A stretch of 64,000 bases of DNA from the NCBI GenBank assembly GCA_002633025.1, contig NMRB01000175.1:140291-204290 (forward strand), in the 5' to 3' direction. Positions 1 through 13,000 of the stretch are shown one piece after another. Positions within the stretch are counted from its first letter, which is position 1; every line of letters starts with the position of its first letter. The stretch is from Notospermus geniculatus (lineage: Eukaryota; Nemertea; Pilidiophora; Heteronemertea; Lineidae). Made by a program: the position numbers and the translations under genes. Below the pieces are notes generated by a model. The model saw only the letters and a program-made list of their open reading frames with translations, searched no databases and was not told the DNA's origin.

Positions 1-1047
1 ATACATGATTTCATTATCAAGTATTATTTCTAGATATCCCACATATATCAACCTGATTGCATCCGAACCGTAGCTGCTTTAACCTTATAATTAGCTCTAA
101 AAACTCATAGTATTTTATGCTTCCCCTTTTCCCAGATACCTGAATGAATGCAGTGTAGGAATGCGCATTTCTAACATAAACTTTTTCATTTATACCTGAT
201 TGTCTCACTACTCTGTGAGAAAAGATCCTCTATTTGTGTGACATCAAAATAAATTTGCCTTAAAGCCCCACTGTATTGAATCTGAAAAACGCAAATCGTC
301 GCCGCGATTCTTGACGACGTCACGACGTCAGCGTAGTGTAAAAATGTACTGCGCTCTATCTCAATGCATTAGAGCTCCCCTACGCAGTTTTTTCACTCTC
401 TGTTGAAAACTAGGCCTTGGTTATTAAAAGTAAGTTTCAGGCAAGCATTTTGGAGACCTTCACGAGGCCCTGAGACCTCAACCTCCACTCTCCTAACATT
501 TTGAAAATACCGTAAAATTCAATACTGTGGGGCTTTAAAGGAGCATGGTATGTGATCTCTTGCAAGTATTTTGACTGCCAACATAGAGGGAGCCACCAAG
601 CAGCAGCAATACGAACTAAAAAAACCATTACAAAATGTACGTAGTACATCAGGTCCATTTGACGACGACTGTAGTTAGTCCCTGGGGTTGGAGAGTGGCA
701 CGCATGGCATTGGTGGCGCCGGTTGTCGAGAAAAAGTGGCAGTGCCGGGCTCCTTAAAGGTGCTGCTCCACGTGAGAGTTTTCTCCTGCAAGTTGGCTCT
801 TCGTGGGCGACTAAAATATGGGCAGTTCATTGTGTCCCTGGTCATGGCAAATGTCATCAGGAAACCAACTAAAGTGAGCACACTTATGTGGAGAAAAACA
901 CCTTTAGTCTCATTGGACCTCTTGATGATGTCACACAAAATGGCACGTCTGCTCGCACAGGTAGTGAAAGAATCAACCTCTAGTTTAGCGACTTTATTTC
1001 AGCTTGCATATTGATGACTGTATCTTGTTCTGTTTTTCTCCTCCTAG
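1..1047. other. Non-coding flank, probably UNC80 intron
   Basis: I see no convincing exon. The open frames here lack splice context and recognisable domains. The only structured piece is the short inverted-repeat element at 754-907. Intron status is inferred from the microexon that follows. Confidence 0.5.
754..907. mobile_element. Short inverted-repeat element (MITE-like), AAAGGTG family
   Basis: The left end (TAAAGGTGCTGCTCCACGTG) is inverted at the right end (CTTATGTGGAGAAAAACACC, then TTTAG), giving imperfect terminal inverted repeats of about 25 bp around a non-coding centre. Related sequence occurs at about 30,990-31,310 and 49,440-49,600, so this is an interspersed family. Confidence 0.55.
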
Positions 1048-1091
1048 TCCCCAACTCTCCCGATCTCCATCACCTGCTGTTTCCCTCGTTT
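1048..1091 (+). CDS. UNC80: UNC80 candidate microexon 1 (SRSPSPAVS type), cut by an assembly N
   Basis: A good acceptor (ctcctcctag) is followed by a frame reading PQLSRSPSPAVSLV. This matches the other microexons in motif and in starting with one base that completes a codon. The N at 1,092 falls where the 3' end and donor should be, so the exon end cannot be seen. Membership in UNC80 rests on orientation, phase and motif. Confidence 0.5.
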
Positions 1092-4000
1092 NGTTTCAAA
1101 AGTGACCCTTTCGTTCAGATGTCTTCAAGCCCACACCACCACCAGGTTCTTTGATAAACTTAGGAAATTTCTTCTGCCTGAGGTCTCTGAGAAGTGTATC
1201 TTGAATATTATAGATCATTGGATTAGGCAGTATACATCTCCTTGCAATGCTGGCCATGTTTCCACTCAGGGGCTAGAATTGTACCGGGGCTATAATTGTA
1301 CCACTTTACCTTACTGTGATATCTCATCCAGCGTTTTCTCATGCAGGTGTGGAATTTGCCATAAAGGTGGCAGCAATGAATAATCTAAACTTTCCACACA
1401 CTCAAGTGATAATTACTTTCATGAAAGGACTGGGGGTGGGAAAAGTGTCCTGGGAGTGATCGATGACATATTGGTTTCCCTTCGCCTCCCATAACAGATC
1501 ATTGCATTCACACAATAGATAACTTGCATTGTCAATTACATGAAGAAATGTACAGATCTACACACCATTGAAATACACTACAAGGAACTCACACCAGAAT
1601 GTTCATCAGTAAAATACCTGTTTTTCCCCTTGGAACTGCTGATGCACTAGTTGTGGCAACTGACAATGCTTAAAAATGACAAACGCATTGTGTAGTCTTT
1701 TGTTAAGATTATTCAATGTCTCCACTTTTAGTCTGCCGATTCCTTGTTCCATTGAGTTAATTATCTTATCAAGTTGGCGATGTTTCTTGTGACAATTGTA
1801 CTGTTTTCTAGTGGATATATCCAGTGACATGATTACATACAAATGCATGCATTGTCTTAAAAATGTTCTATGAAGGTCCCTTTGACACATATTCTTTCTG
1901 TTTGTAATACTCCTTCGTGTATGTAACCTGGTCGCGTTGATGCTGTTATTGTCATGTTAGAAATCCTTTGCGACTATTGTGTTTCTTTCTGTCTTTTTGT
2001 GATGTTCCATCCCTGGTCTGTAACCCTTTCTGTTCGTCATCGTACCGTGCCCCCTCGTTATCGATGATTCCTGAAGTATTTGTGACCCTGTCTAGTGACA
2101 CAGTCTACTGTTTAATGTATGTAACAGTGTCCTAATCCTTTCCCTGTGACAAAAAAGCTGCCACTCTTGTGGCAGTTCATCATATCACCGGCTTCAAACT
2201 TTTTGCCACTGTTCATGTTACCAACAAGTTCTCATTCTTAGCAGTGCCTCTAAACGTGGTGTTCACACTCATTGTTCCTAAACTGTGAACAAGTCATAAT
2301 GTTCAGTCTTCTTCCTAGAGTGTGATCAAGTCATACTTTTCACTCTCATCTGTTTCGATTGTGTTCATGTCATAATGTTCACACTTCTTGTCCCCAGACT
2401 GTGATCAAGTCATAATTTTCACATTCAGTTTCAGTTTAGACTGATGTCTTTATGTGCCAATTTGTTCCTGTTCACACTGTGATCAGGTCATAATGTTCAC
2501 ACTCGGTTCCAGTTTAGATTGTGTTCATGTCATAATGTTCACACTTCTTGTTCCCAGACTGTGATCAAGTCATAATGTTCACACTCAGTTCCAGTTTAGA
2601 TTGTGTTCATGTCATAATGTCACACTTTGTTCCTGTTCACACTGAGATCAGGTCATGTTCACACTCAATCCGAGTGAGGTTGTGTTCATCATAATGTTTG
2701 CACTTCTTGTTCCCTGACTGTGATCAAGTCATAATGTTCACACTAAGTTCCAGTTTAGGTTGTGTTCATGTCATAATGTCGCACTCTTGTTCCTGTACAA
2801 ACTGTGTTCAGAATACTCTCTGTATTGAGCATCCCCTACTCTGCATACACCCAATGTTTACAGAATATGATTTCAAAGTGAGTTTGATGTGGGCATTTTC
2901 ATTCATTTTACGATGCTGTTCTTTATCTAACCTTGAAAACAGTAACCCTAGCTCACTACAAAGTGGCCGCTATTGCAGATTCAAATTGAGTACGAAGCCA
3001 AACCCATTTAATTTATCGACATTCTCTGAACTAGCTTTGATATCGTCAGTTTCAATCAGGATGATAGAAATTCAATACATGACTAGTTGCCCCGGGTGTG
3101 ATATCCATATGCTTGAGGTGTACACAAGTAACACTATAAATCCTTGGTTTTCTCTACCGTACTGGTTTGTCTTTCACAGGATGGATTTTGGAGATTTTTG
3201 TTTCAAAACACAAAGATGAAAAAGATCAGTTTCGGTTTCAGTACAGGGCATTTCAAATTTACGGTGTTCTAAACTACGAGTCTTATGCTCCTGTTGGGAA
3301 ACTTCAGTGTTTTGATCCCTGAACAGAGAGCTGGGATCTCAAATCATCCTCCGCAGATTTTCCGTTCAATCACTCATTAACCTTTTCAAACTCATCTAAA
3401 ATCCTTGGATTTACTTCCATTACCATTGCTTCCAGCCTAATCACACCTCTTAAATGGTAGGATTTAGTCCGGAATTGATGGCTTGTCTTAGCTTTTTTTG
3501 CAGAGAAGTAAACGTTCTGTTCTGTTCTTTGATTTAATCTCGTGTGATTTTTTTCTTTTAGTCAGTTATTGTGTACTCAGAGATCCCGTTCTCCCTCGCC
3601 AACCCATGGCCTCTCTTTACTTTCTATCAGGTTTGTTTTCCTCAACTTGTCACGGTAGGGTTTCCTCCAGAACTGTCCAAATTTCACAGATTTCCAATGC
3701 ACCGATTTCACATCTCGCACGATCGCAGCGCCCGTGGTAGAATATCTGTCGGCCACTTCCGTTTTCAACCTCACTACCAGGAGTAAGGCAAATATTTCCT
3801 AGATCGAGGTTGAAAAACACGTGTTGGCTCGATACTGCCGCAAGGGATCCATCCCCTGGCGGTGGCATTGGGAACCAATGGGCACAATTCAACCTCGATA
3901 CAGGAAATTTTTGCCCGTACTCCTGGTGGTGAGGTTGAAAACAGAAGTCGCCCACAGAAATTCTACCAGGGGCGCTGCGATCGTGCGAGATGTAAAATCG

Positions 4001-7000
4001 GTGTATTTTCTGACATTGCTACTTAGTCCTAAGTACCAGTGATTCTTGATTGTCATCGCACACAATCTTGCTACTTCCATCCTGATCCTTCGAGCTCGCT
4101 CCCTTCATCACCGTATCGTAGTGACGAAGGGAGTAAGCGACGAGAACCACTGATTACTGCAGGATGTGTTACTTCAGAATTCTTCTGCTTTGCCAACAAC
4201 ATTGTTACCTTTTGTNACTCTGCATACACCCAATGTTTACAGAATATGATTTCAAAGTGAGTTTGATGTGGGCATTTTCATTCATTTTACGATGCTGTTC
4301 TTTATCTAACCTTGAAAACAGTAACCCTAGCTCACTACAAAGTGGCCGCTATTGCAGATTCAAATTGAGTACGAAGCCAAACCCATTTAATTTATCGACA
4401 TTCTCTGAACTAGCTTTGATATCGTCAGTTTCAATCAGGATGATAGAAATTCAATACATGACTAGTTGCCCCGGGTGTGATATCCATATGCTTGAGGTGT
4501 ACACAAGTAACACTATAAATCCTTGGTTTTCTCTACCGTACTGGTTTGTCTTTCACAGGATGGATTTTGGAGATTTTTGTTTCAAAACACAAAGATGAAA
4601 AAGATCAGTTTCGGTTGCAGTACAAGGCATTACGAATTTACGGTGTTCTAAACTACGAGTCTGCTCCTGTTGGGAAACTTCAGTGTTTTGATCCCTGAAC
4701 AGAGAGCTGGGATCTCAAATCATCCTCCGCAGATTTTCCGTTCAATCACCTCATTAACCTTTTCAAACTCATCTAAAATCCTTGGATTTACTTCCATTAC
4801 CATTGCTTCCAGCCTAATCACACCTCTTAAATGGTAGGATTTAGTCCGGAATTGATGGCTTGTCTTAGCTTTTTTTTGCAGAGACGTAAATGTTCTCTTC
4901 TGTTCTTTGATTTAATATGTGTGATTTTTTTCTTTTAGTCAGTTATTGTGTACTCAGCGATCCCGTTCTCCCTCGCCAACCCATGGCCTCTCTTTACTTT
5001 CTATCAGGTTTGTTTTCCTCAACTTGTCACGGTAGGGTTTCCTCCAGAACTGTCCAAACTTCACAAATTTCCAATTTTCTGACATTGCTACTTCAGTTCT
5101 GAAGGTACCAGTGATTCTTGGTACTCACTCCCATTGTCACTGCACACAATCTTGCTACTTCCATCCTGAGGTATTGGTGATTCCTCGCGCTTGCGCCCTT
5201 CATCACCGTATCGTAGTGACGAAGGGAGTAAGCGACGAGAACCACTGATTACTGCAGGATGTGTTACTTCAGAATTCTTCTGCTTTGCCAACAACATTGT
5301 TACCTTTTGTGAGTGTTCTGGACGAAACTCGAGCAAGGTGTTGTAGTGTCTCATGTCCATGTCATTGTGGAGTCAGCTAGTATACTGTCCTCTTTTCAGT
5401 GACCTCTAACACATTTTCTCTCACACATAATGTACCATTTTCTTATGCCACAACTTCACACTTCATGTCATTTGTGTTTACATGCTGTCCTGATATATGC
5501 CTGTGACTGTCTATCAAGAAGATTTTATAAGATTTCAAAATGTTTGACACTGGTACCTGGCCCATACTCTACATGGGTTGAAATGCCTGCAATGTCGGAC
5601 CTTCGGAAATGCAAGCTGCCCAAAATTCTCTACAGATTCAGACTGGACAATGAAGGATAAGAAGCCAAAATGTTTGGGCATAATGAAAAGATGTATCAAG
5701 CACAACACATTCATGTCACACTGAAATAATATTGTGCATCATGGCACTGAAGTCAACTTTATCACATTGACGATGTGTTCAGATGGGCACCGTGAGATAC
5801 AATGCAACAGTGTTGTCCATCGTGGCACCAAGGTGATACTACGACACTAAACGATGTTGCACCATCAGTGTTTTCAAGTGACACTGCACTTAATTCAAGT
5901 GTGTAGCATAGTTCATTCAATTGTTGCACAAAACTTGACTACTTGAAGTATGGTAGTTGAGTAAGATGAAGGCGTAGCATGATCTGTCCACCCAGCAGCA
6001 ATGACTTGACGATTACGAAAGGGCATAGGTCGTGGTGATGACTCATTCATGTTGTATACCATTGCTATTAAAGTAAAGTAGCAGAATTTTCATGACAAAT
6101 GATACAAAAAGTTACGAGATTTAAAAAATGGCCATTTATAATAGCTGATGCAACCCTGTATAATGCATTCACCAATGATTTCTACTCGCTGACGTGCAAT
6201 AATTAGCATACCTATTTATTTTGTGTTAAGACAGAGCTTACGGAGGTCAAGGTCATGGTCAAGGGCATTCTCCTTTCTCTCGATAAGGTTGGTTCATTAG
6301 CGTTCTCCCCGCTTCTGTTTTGTGCCCCTACACGACATCACTGCACAACGTCCGCTCAAATCCAACCCCGATACGCGAGTCAGTCCAGTATTTATAAATT
6401 TCATTCTGTGTACTATTTTTTTCCAATTTCCTTTTTCTCAGCAGGCTTACCTCTCTTGTCCATACACAACAGCACTTTTTATCTCTACCTATCTCGAAGT
6501 TTCCTGTTACTGTCTCCTAAAAGTGTTGTCGCACTAACATTTACAGTGACCCTTTTCCTTGTAATTTGTTCCACTCAAAACTGAATCAAGACTGGTACCT
6601 GTCTGTAAAAGTGCTGCCCTCTGTATTGTAGTGGTACAGTCAATTGAAATAGATGCAGGAAGACCCGACTACCAAGTTACAGCAGCTTATCTGAAAAATA
6701 TAAATCGTCACATTACTCTCTTTCCTGCTTGTAGCATTCTCAGAGACAATTCATTCCTTTCCATTCCAAAGCGCCACTTTCATTCAAGTCTTTTCTACTA
6801 CAATACTGTAATTTCTTTACGGTTATTAAATAATTAACATTATTATCGTTCCTCAAGCTTTGATACTGCACAGGTTTTCATAAAAAAATGTCCTGCGAAC
6901 TATAGTGTCGTCTCTATTCATATTTTTTTTCTGAAATACCCTGTATAGCCTCTGATGTTCCTTCTCTCTTCTTCCTGTTCAGAGGTCGTCGCTCAAGGTC

Positions 7001-10000
7001 ACCGTCTCCAAGCGTTTCCATGCTATCCATCAGGTTGGTCTGTTCTAAATTGTTTGCAAAGTGTTTCACTGCTTTCCTCATTGGACACCTGAAAGGCCTT
7101 TGATATGATTCGCCCTGGATTCAGCTCGGCCACCAGAAATGTACATGAATTATTGGGACAGCCAATGACATGTTTTAGATTGATGTGTGGGTATTTGAGA
7201 GTAATTTGACTACAAAATTCAATATGGAAGAGGCGGCCTGCTATCCATCAGGTTGGTCTGTTCTAAATTGTTTGCAAAGTGTTTCACTGCTTTCCTCATT
7301 GGACACCTGAAAGGCCTTTGATATGATTCGCCCTGGATTCAGCTCGGCCACCAGAAATGAACATGAATTATTGGGACAGCCAATGACATGTTTTAGATTG
7401 ATGTGTGGGTATTTGAGAGAATAATTTGACTACAAAATTCAATATGGAAGAGGCGGCCTTGGACATTAGCGTGATAAAATGAACAACTCTAATGCCATAA
7501 GTGAAGCATGCTGTGAATCCATACAGTGTAAGTAGGCCTAATGTTGGATACCAAGTGACAACTTTGACTTTTGTTTTTGAGAAGGAATGACAAAAATGGA
7601 TTCAGAATATTTTTGCACTATTTTGACCGCTCGTCACTATTTGTGCTTCACAATAAACTGTAGGGCCTACTGGTTCTTGGTCATTCTGCAGTTGAAAAAT
7701 TTACGATTCTTCCAAAAAGAACATTTTCTTGCTGTTATTCTTGAAGATATACTGTTTATTATGGAGGCCACCTCTCCACCCTCCAATTGTAGAAGACAGT
7801 AAGGTATATGTCTGAATTGTTGATAGGTGGGAGCATGGTTGATTGAAACAACAGCTATATTGTACACTATGGTGTACTTGGTATACAAGATAGAGCCGTT
7901 ACATCAATGAAACATGCTCCTGCTGATTAAAAGTGGAGATACATATACGGTACTGCCTTTCACCATTAGAAGACAGATTTGATGTCATGTTATTTTGTGG
8001 TTGCACCAATGAGAGGATCTGTTGCAGGTTCATAAGTCCCTGGGGTGGATTAATTGATGCACTATTCATTGTATTAACATCCTCTTTTCCCCACTCCATC
8101 ATAGTCATTCATTTAAAAGTGAATTTTTGACAAGACCGACGATTTGAAAATACAGTACAAATCGCTTTCAAGTTGATTGCTCTTCGTACATGTGCGGGTA
8201 AAATCGGATGACAGTTAAATTCTCGTTTTCTCAGTCGCGTCGCATCTTATCATTCCCGTCACTCGTCACTTAACCTTAATGACTCCCCTGGGCCTCGTAA
8301 ATACTTGTCCGCGTCAGTGCAACAATTTGTTCACTTAACTCTTCACGGTCTTCAAGGAATTTAAAGTCTCATTAGACATAGCTGCGAAACTCGCACGTTT
8401 CTCGTAATAACCAAATTCCCTCGATGCGAGATTATATGAAAGGAACTCTCTGAATGTGATTAAGTTTTAAACCGATACAAGACGATGGAACTAGGCCATC
8501 TTTACGGAATTGATATCAGTCAATCCCCTGTTTAACATTTTTTCTTGTGTTTTCAAGAAGTGCATGCCGATCAAGATCACCTTCTCCAAGTATATCTCGA
8601 CTTTCTGTCAGGTTGGTTCCCTTTTATCATATGTCACTCCACAAGAGGGTGTAAAAATGTAGCTAAACGTAGTTCAGTGAAACTGGTACCAATCACGGTG
8701 TCACAAAACTGGTGCCACATCATGGTGACACAGATTTGGTGCCATTCATGGTGTCACAACAAAGGTGTCACTAAATTGGTGCCAGTCATCAGGATTACAA
8801 AACTAGCATCAATGAGTGTCACCAAACTGGTACCAGTGAATGTCACCAAACTGGTACCAGTGAGTGTCACCAAACTGATACAAGTGAATGTCACCAAACT
8901 GGTACCAGTGAGTGTCACCAAACAACTAATGATTGTCACCAAACTGGTACCTGTGAGTATCATCAAACTGGTACCAGTGAGTGACCATTTTCTCTCAGAA
9001 GTAGAAAGATTTGGTGACGGTTAATATCTGAAATGAGAACTGACAACCTAAGGTGTATTATCATACTGTTTTTGTAATCAAACGTTCTGCGGGTATTGTG
9101 TAGGAATTTTTTAAAAGTTGGTGACTGTTTTGGCACTGTCTCTCTGATTAATTCCGTTACCGACCAAAGTGGGCAACACTGCTCCTTAAGCTTAAATTGT
9201 AGACTGGGTTTGAACCTGTTCAAAAATATTTTGGCCTGATATGCCCAGGATATGACTGATTTCATATCCGTCGTGTTTGCCAGATAAGGGTGGGAGCAAA
9301 AAATATGACTAAATTTTGCTCTGATTTGTAATTCCGTTACCGGAGAATTGCCCAATTGATATCAGTCAGATCCCCTGTTTAACATTTTTTCTTGTGTTTT
9401 CAAGAAGTGCATGCCGATCAAGATCACCTTCTCCAAGTATATCTCGACTTTCTGTCAGGTTGGTTCCCTTTTATCATATGTCACTCCACAAGAGGGTGTA
9501 AAAATGTAGCTAAACGTAGTTAAATGAAACTGGCACCAATCACGGTGTCACAAAACTGATGCCACGTCATGGTCTCACAGAACTGGTGCCAGTCATGGTC
9601 TCACAACAAAGGTGTCACTAAATTGGTGCCGGTCATCAGGATCACAAAACTAGCATCAATGAGTGTCACCAAACTGGTACCAGTGAGTGTCACTAAACTG
9701 ATACAAGTGAATGTCACTAAACTGGTACCAGTGAGTGTCACCAAACAACTAATGATTGTCACCAAACTGGTACCTGTGAGTATCATCAAACTGGTACCAG
9801 TGAGTGACCATAAACTGGAACGACACCAAGAGCCAGTTTCTATAACTCACTCTCTTGATATCTCCTTCCTCAAAGATTATAAAACTGCAGAAGTAGAGAA
9901 TTTTGTTGACATTATGAACTGCGTATCAGTTTTAGTTCATTCATGTTGTTGCTGGCAGCTGACATTGTGTCAAGTAACATACATGTACCTTGTGGGAAGA

Positions 10001-13000
10001 ACAATCATCAGTATTATTGATACAAATACTGCCCTCAAGTGGAATGATGAAGATCTTTTGCACTTTCCCTTCAATTCGCTGCTTGCTCCACTTGTGGAAG
10101 CTTGTAAGCTTTTGCTCTCAACTATAGCTTCGTAGGTTGATGCTTCAAATATGGCTATGCCGTACCATGTCCTCCTATGCTATCACTCCGAGTTTATAAA
10201 GAAGCTTTGTGACGTTAGCATCACTTCCAGAAACTCGCTTATCGCGAACTTCGAACAAACGTGCTGTGTCATACTAACACATGCAATTTTTTGCCGGTCA
10301 GGTATCTATATATCTTTCTCTTCCTTTTTCACTCACTTCAAAAGAAGTGCTACAGGTCATCATAGGTCAAGGTCAATTTCCCCTGCTCCTGTGAAAAAGA
10401 GTGCGTCGTCGACCCATCTATGTGTCAGGTTGGTTCTTCTACTCTAAGGCATACAGATGGTGTTGTAAACATGACTAACACTGAACACCATTTCTTCACT
10501 GTTTCTAGATTTTACATTCATTCATCAAGAACTATGTATATAATGGGGAGGTAGCCTAATTTTTTCTACCATTTGATGGCGCTGCGACCGTATCCACTTT
10601 TCCACTGTGACGTTGTTCGGAACGTCAACGTCACACTGCCGTGACGTTGTGGCTTCATGCTCGCACCGCACATTGCCACGGAGATGACGTCCTGAAGGCA
10701 ATGAAAAGGCCTGATTTGGTCGCAGCGACATCTTTCCGTGGAGAAGTGGCGACCCCCTCATTGTCAAATCATTCCTTTTATTCTATCTTACCGCATTTTC
10801 AACTTTTCTTTTCATCTTGCACTTTCACAATTAGGTATTATGAAGACAAAAAATTCTTAGATTTTATCAGAATAAAAGATAAAAACGAATGATGATGACA
10901 AACGTTTTCATTGGAATACGTACATGTATTGTATTATGTTTTATAGGTTCCTCCATCACATTTCAAATGATTGTCACTAGCTTCGTCAACCCATGCTTTA
11001 TTTCAGCCTTCTATGTATCTCATCTGCCAAGCGGTTATGTCGTAACCACTTCTGCTACCTTCTCCTAAAACCCCCTGAGGCCTGGTGGTAAATTCCTTTA
11101 CCAAACCATGAAGAAACCAACTTTGATATTCACAAGAATAGGGCCAATACATGTGCCGTACCCCCAGTTATATGGCTTGACCCACCGGCCATGGAAGGTT
11201 TCCTTTATGGCCTAGTGGTTGGCGCATTTGCCTCTGAGCTGGAAGTTAAGCCGTGTAGATCGTAGTCAGTACTTGGATGGGTGACTGCTATCTGTGTCAA
11301 CAGCGGAGAGATGCCATCCCTGACATCGCCAGGGTGGGCTGTTTCTTGGAAGAAACAGAGTTCAGACACCAAAGGAAGGGGCTACATGCCCCAAGCAGAG
11401 GTAAATCCCGGTGTCATGCTCTGAGGGATGCCCCGGCTGGTCTGCTGTTGGAAGTGAAAGGTTTCGCTGGAGTGATTCCTTCCAAGGATAGGCCCATGTC
11501 AGAATGACACAGACACCAAGGACATTGCACCCTCTCTCCATCCACACAATCTTCCATGATCCATGTAAACATTGTTCCCAGTTCTTTAGCACCATCTCCT
11601 CTTTCCTCAGATCTGACAAGCGTTCCCGTTCTGTTTCTCCCGCTGTGTCTGAAGCCTCCGTCAGGTTAGTTTATGTCGACGTGTTAATTTAGGAAGAGCA
11701 CACTTCACGTTTGGGACATTTGCAACACACACACACAAACACATTCATGTAAAACATCACTACAAGTGTTAAAAGTAGGCATCACTGTACAACATCACTA
11801 CCATACAAGTGTTAGGCATCACCAAACATCACTACAAGTGAGGCATCACTGTATAACATCACTACCATACAAGTGTTAGGTCACTAAACATCACTACAAG
11901 TGTTAGGCATCACTGTATAACATCACTACATTGTACCATACAAGTGTTAGGCACCACTAAACATCACTACAAGTGGAATGTTAGGCATCACTGAACATCA
12001 CTACCGTACAAGTGTTAGGCATCACTGTATAACCTCGCTACAAAAAAGTGTTTAGGCAGCTGTTTGTACAAGTGTTGCACTATACTAGGTTTTAGAAAGA
12101 GAAGGTTTCAAGATTGAGTTCATGGTATGAAGTTCTCCACTAAACTTTAGTTAGGGTTGTTCAGGGTGACAGCCTGGTGTGATTTAGTGACTCTTCCTTT
12201 TCCCCTATCCATCGCCACCTCACTGAGGCCTAGTAAAGCACCATCATTTGGATGTATTTTTCTCTTGCAATCAATTGTCGTACACCATGAGTGGAAACTT
12301 CAAATTTCCTGCACAATCATTATTATTTGTACAGCACTTTTGTACCAAGAATCCATTTGAATGATGATTCTTGGTACCAGCAGCATCGTGCACTCTTTCC
12401 AGGATTATCCATCTCATCAGTTGTCTCAGCACATCATTTTCGTCAATTTCACTGCTTTTTGCATCAAATGATTTGATCATTATATCATTCAATGTTATTT
12501 GGAAGCACCGTCTACTACTACTGTTATTACTATTCTCTACCAGAGTTATACCGCACATCTTGTTAGTCACATGGCCTGCTACACTAAACCGTGAAGCCAT
12601 AGCGATTCTGGCAGCAGCGTAATCGGCATGATACACAGCCTGATGCACGTGCTTGTGTCTGATCGCCCAATCAGAAGCCTCGTTGTGTTTATCCAGGCCT
12701 TGAAGTTTAAGGCGAGCTGTTTTTGTGAACAATAGAATTTCTGTTGTTCACAAAAACAGCTCGCCTTAAACTTCAAGGCCTGTTTATCACCAACGAATCA
12801 AAATCATCCGTACTAGGCCTACATCTGGAGCAGTGCATTGTGTTGGGTGGGGTGCAGGATGTTTAGCATCACAAATTGCTGCCTAGTTTAGCAATGATCC
12901 TCCATCAGCAACATCATTCTTTAAACAACCTTCTTTGATACAACTCGGGATGTTTTTGTGTTACTTATTAGGAACATCAGTTCCCACATCACCATTCTTT

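Larger units (their letters stand above)
8508..8988. repeat. Duplicated block with microexon 3 and minisatellite, copy 1
   Basis: About 480 bp from 'aattgatatcagtca' to 'agtgagtgaccat' recurs at 9,354-9,812. It holds a complete microexon with acceptor and donor, then a 24-bp minisatellite. Confidence 0.85.

Noticed and set aside
3498-3740. Possible extra microexon after 'ttttttgcag' at about 3,500 and 4,880
   Set aside because: It reads SKRSVLFFDL and lacks a nearby donor in the right phase; the other allele changes the residues without keeping the motif.
8545-9024. 159-codon repetitive frame VTKLVPVS
   Set aside because: A 24-bp minisatellite without stops; it runs through the microexon in the wrong frame and no protein evidence exists.
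8670-9805. CRISPR-like regular repeats
   Set aside because: Direct 24-bp tandem units without unique spacers, in a eukaryotic intron.
10608-10700. CRE-like TGACGT cluster as a promoter
   Set aside because: The words come from an inverted-repeat remnant in an intron, with no other promoter signs.
11205-11320. A functional 5S rRNA gene
   Set aside because: Only the internal part is recognisable; the ends and full fold are missing.
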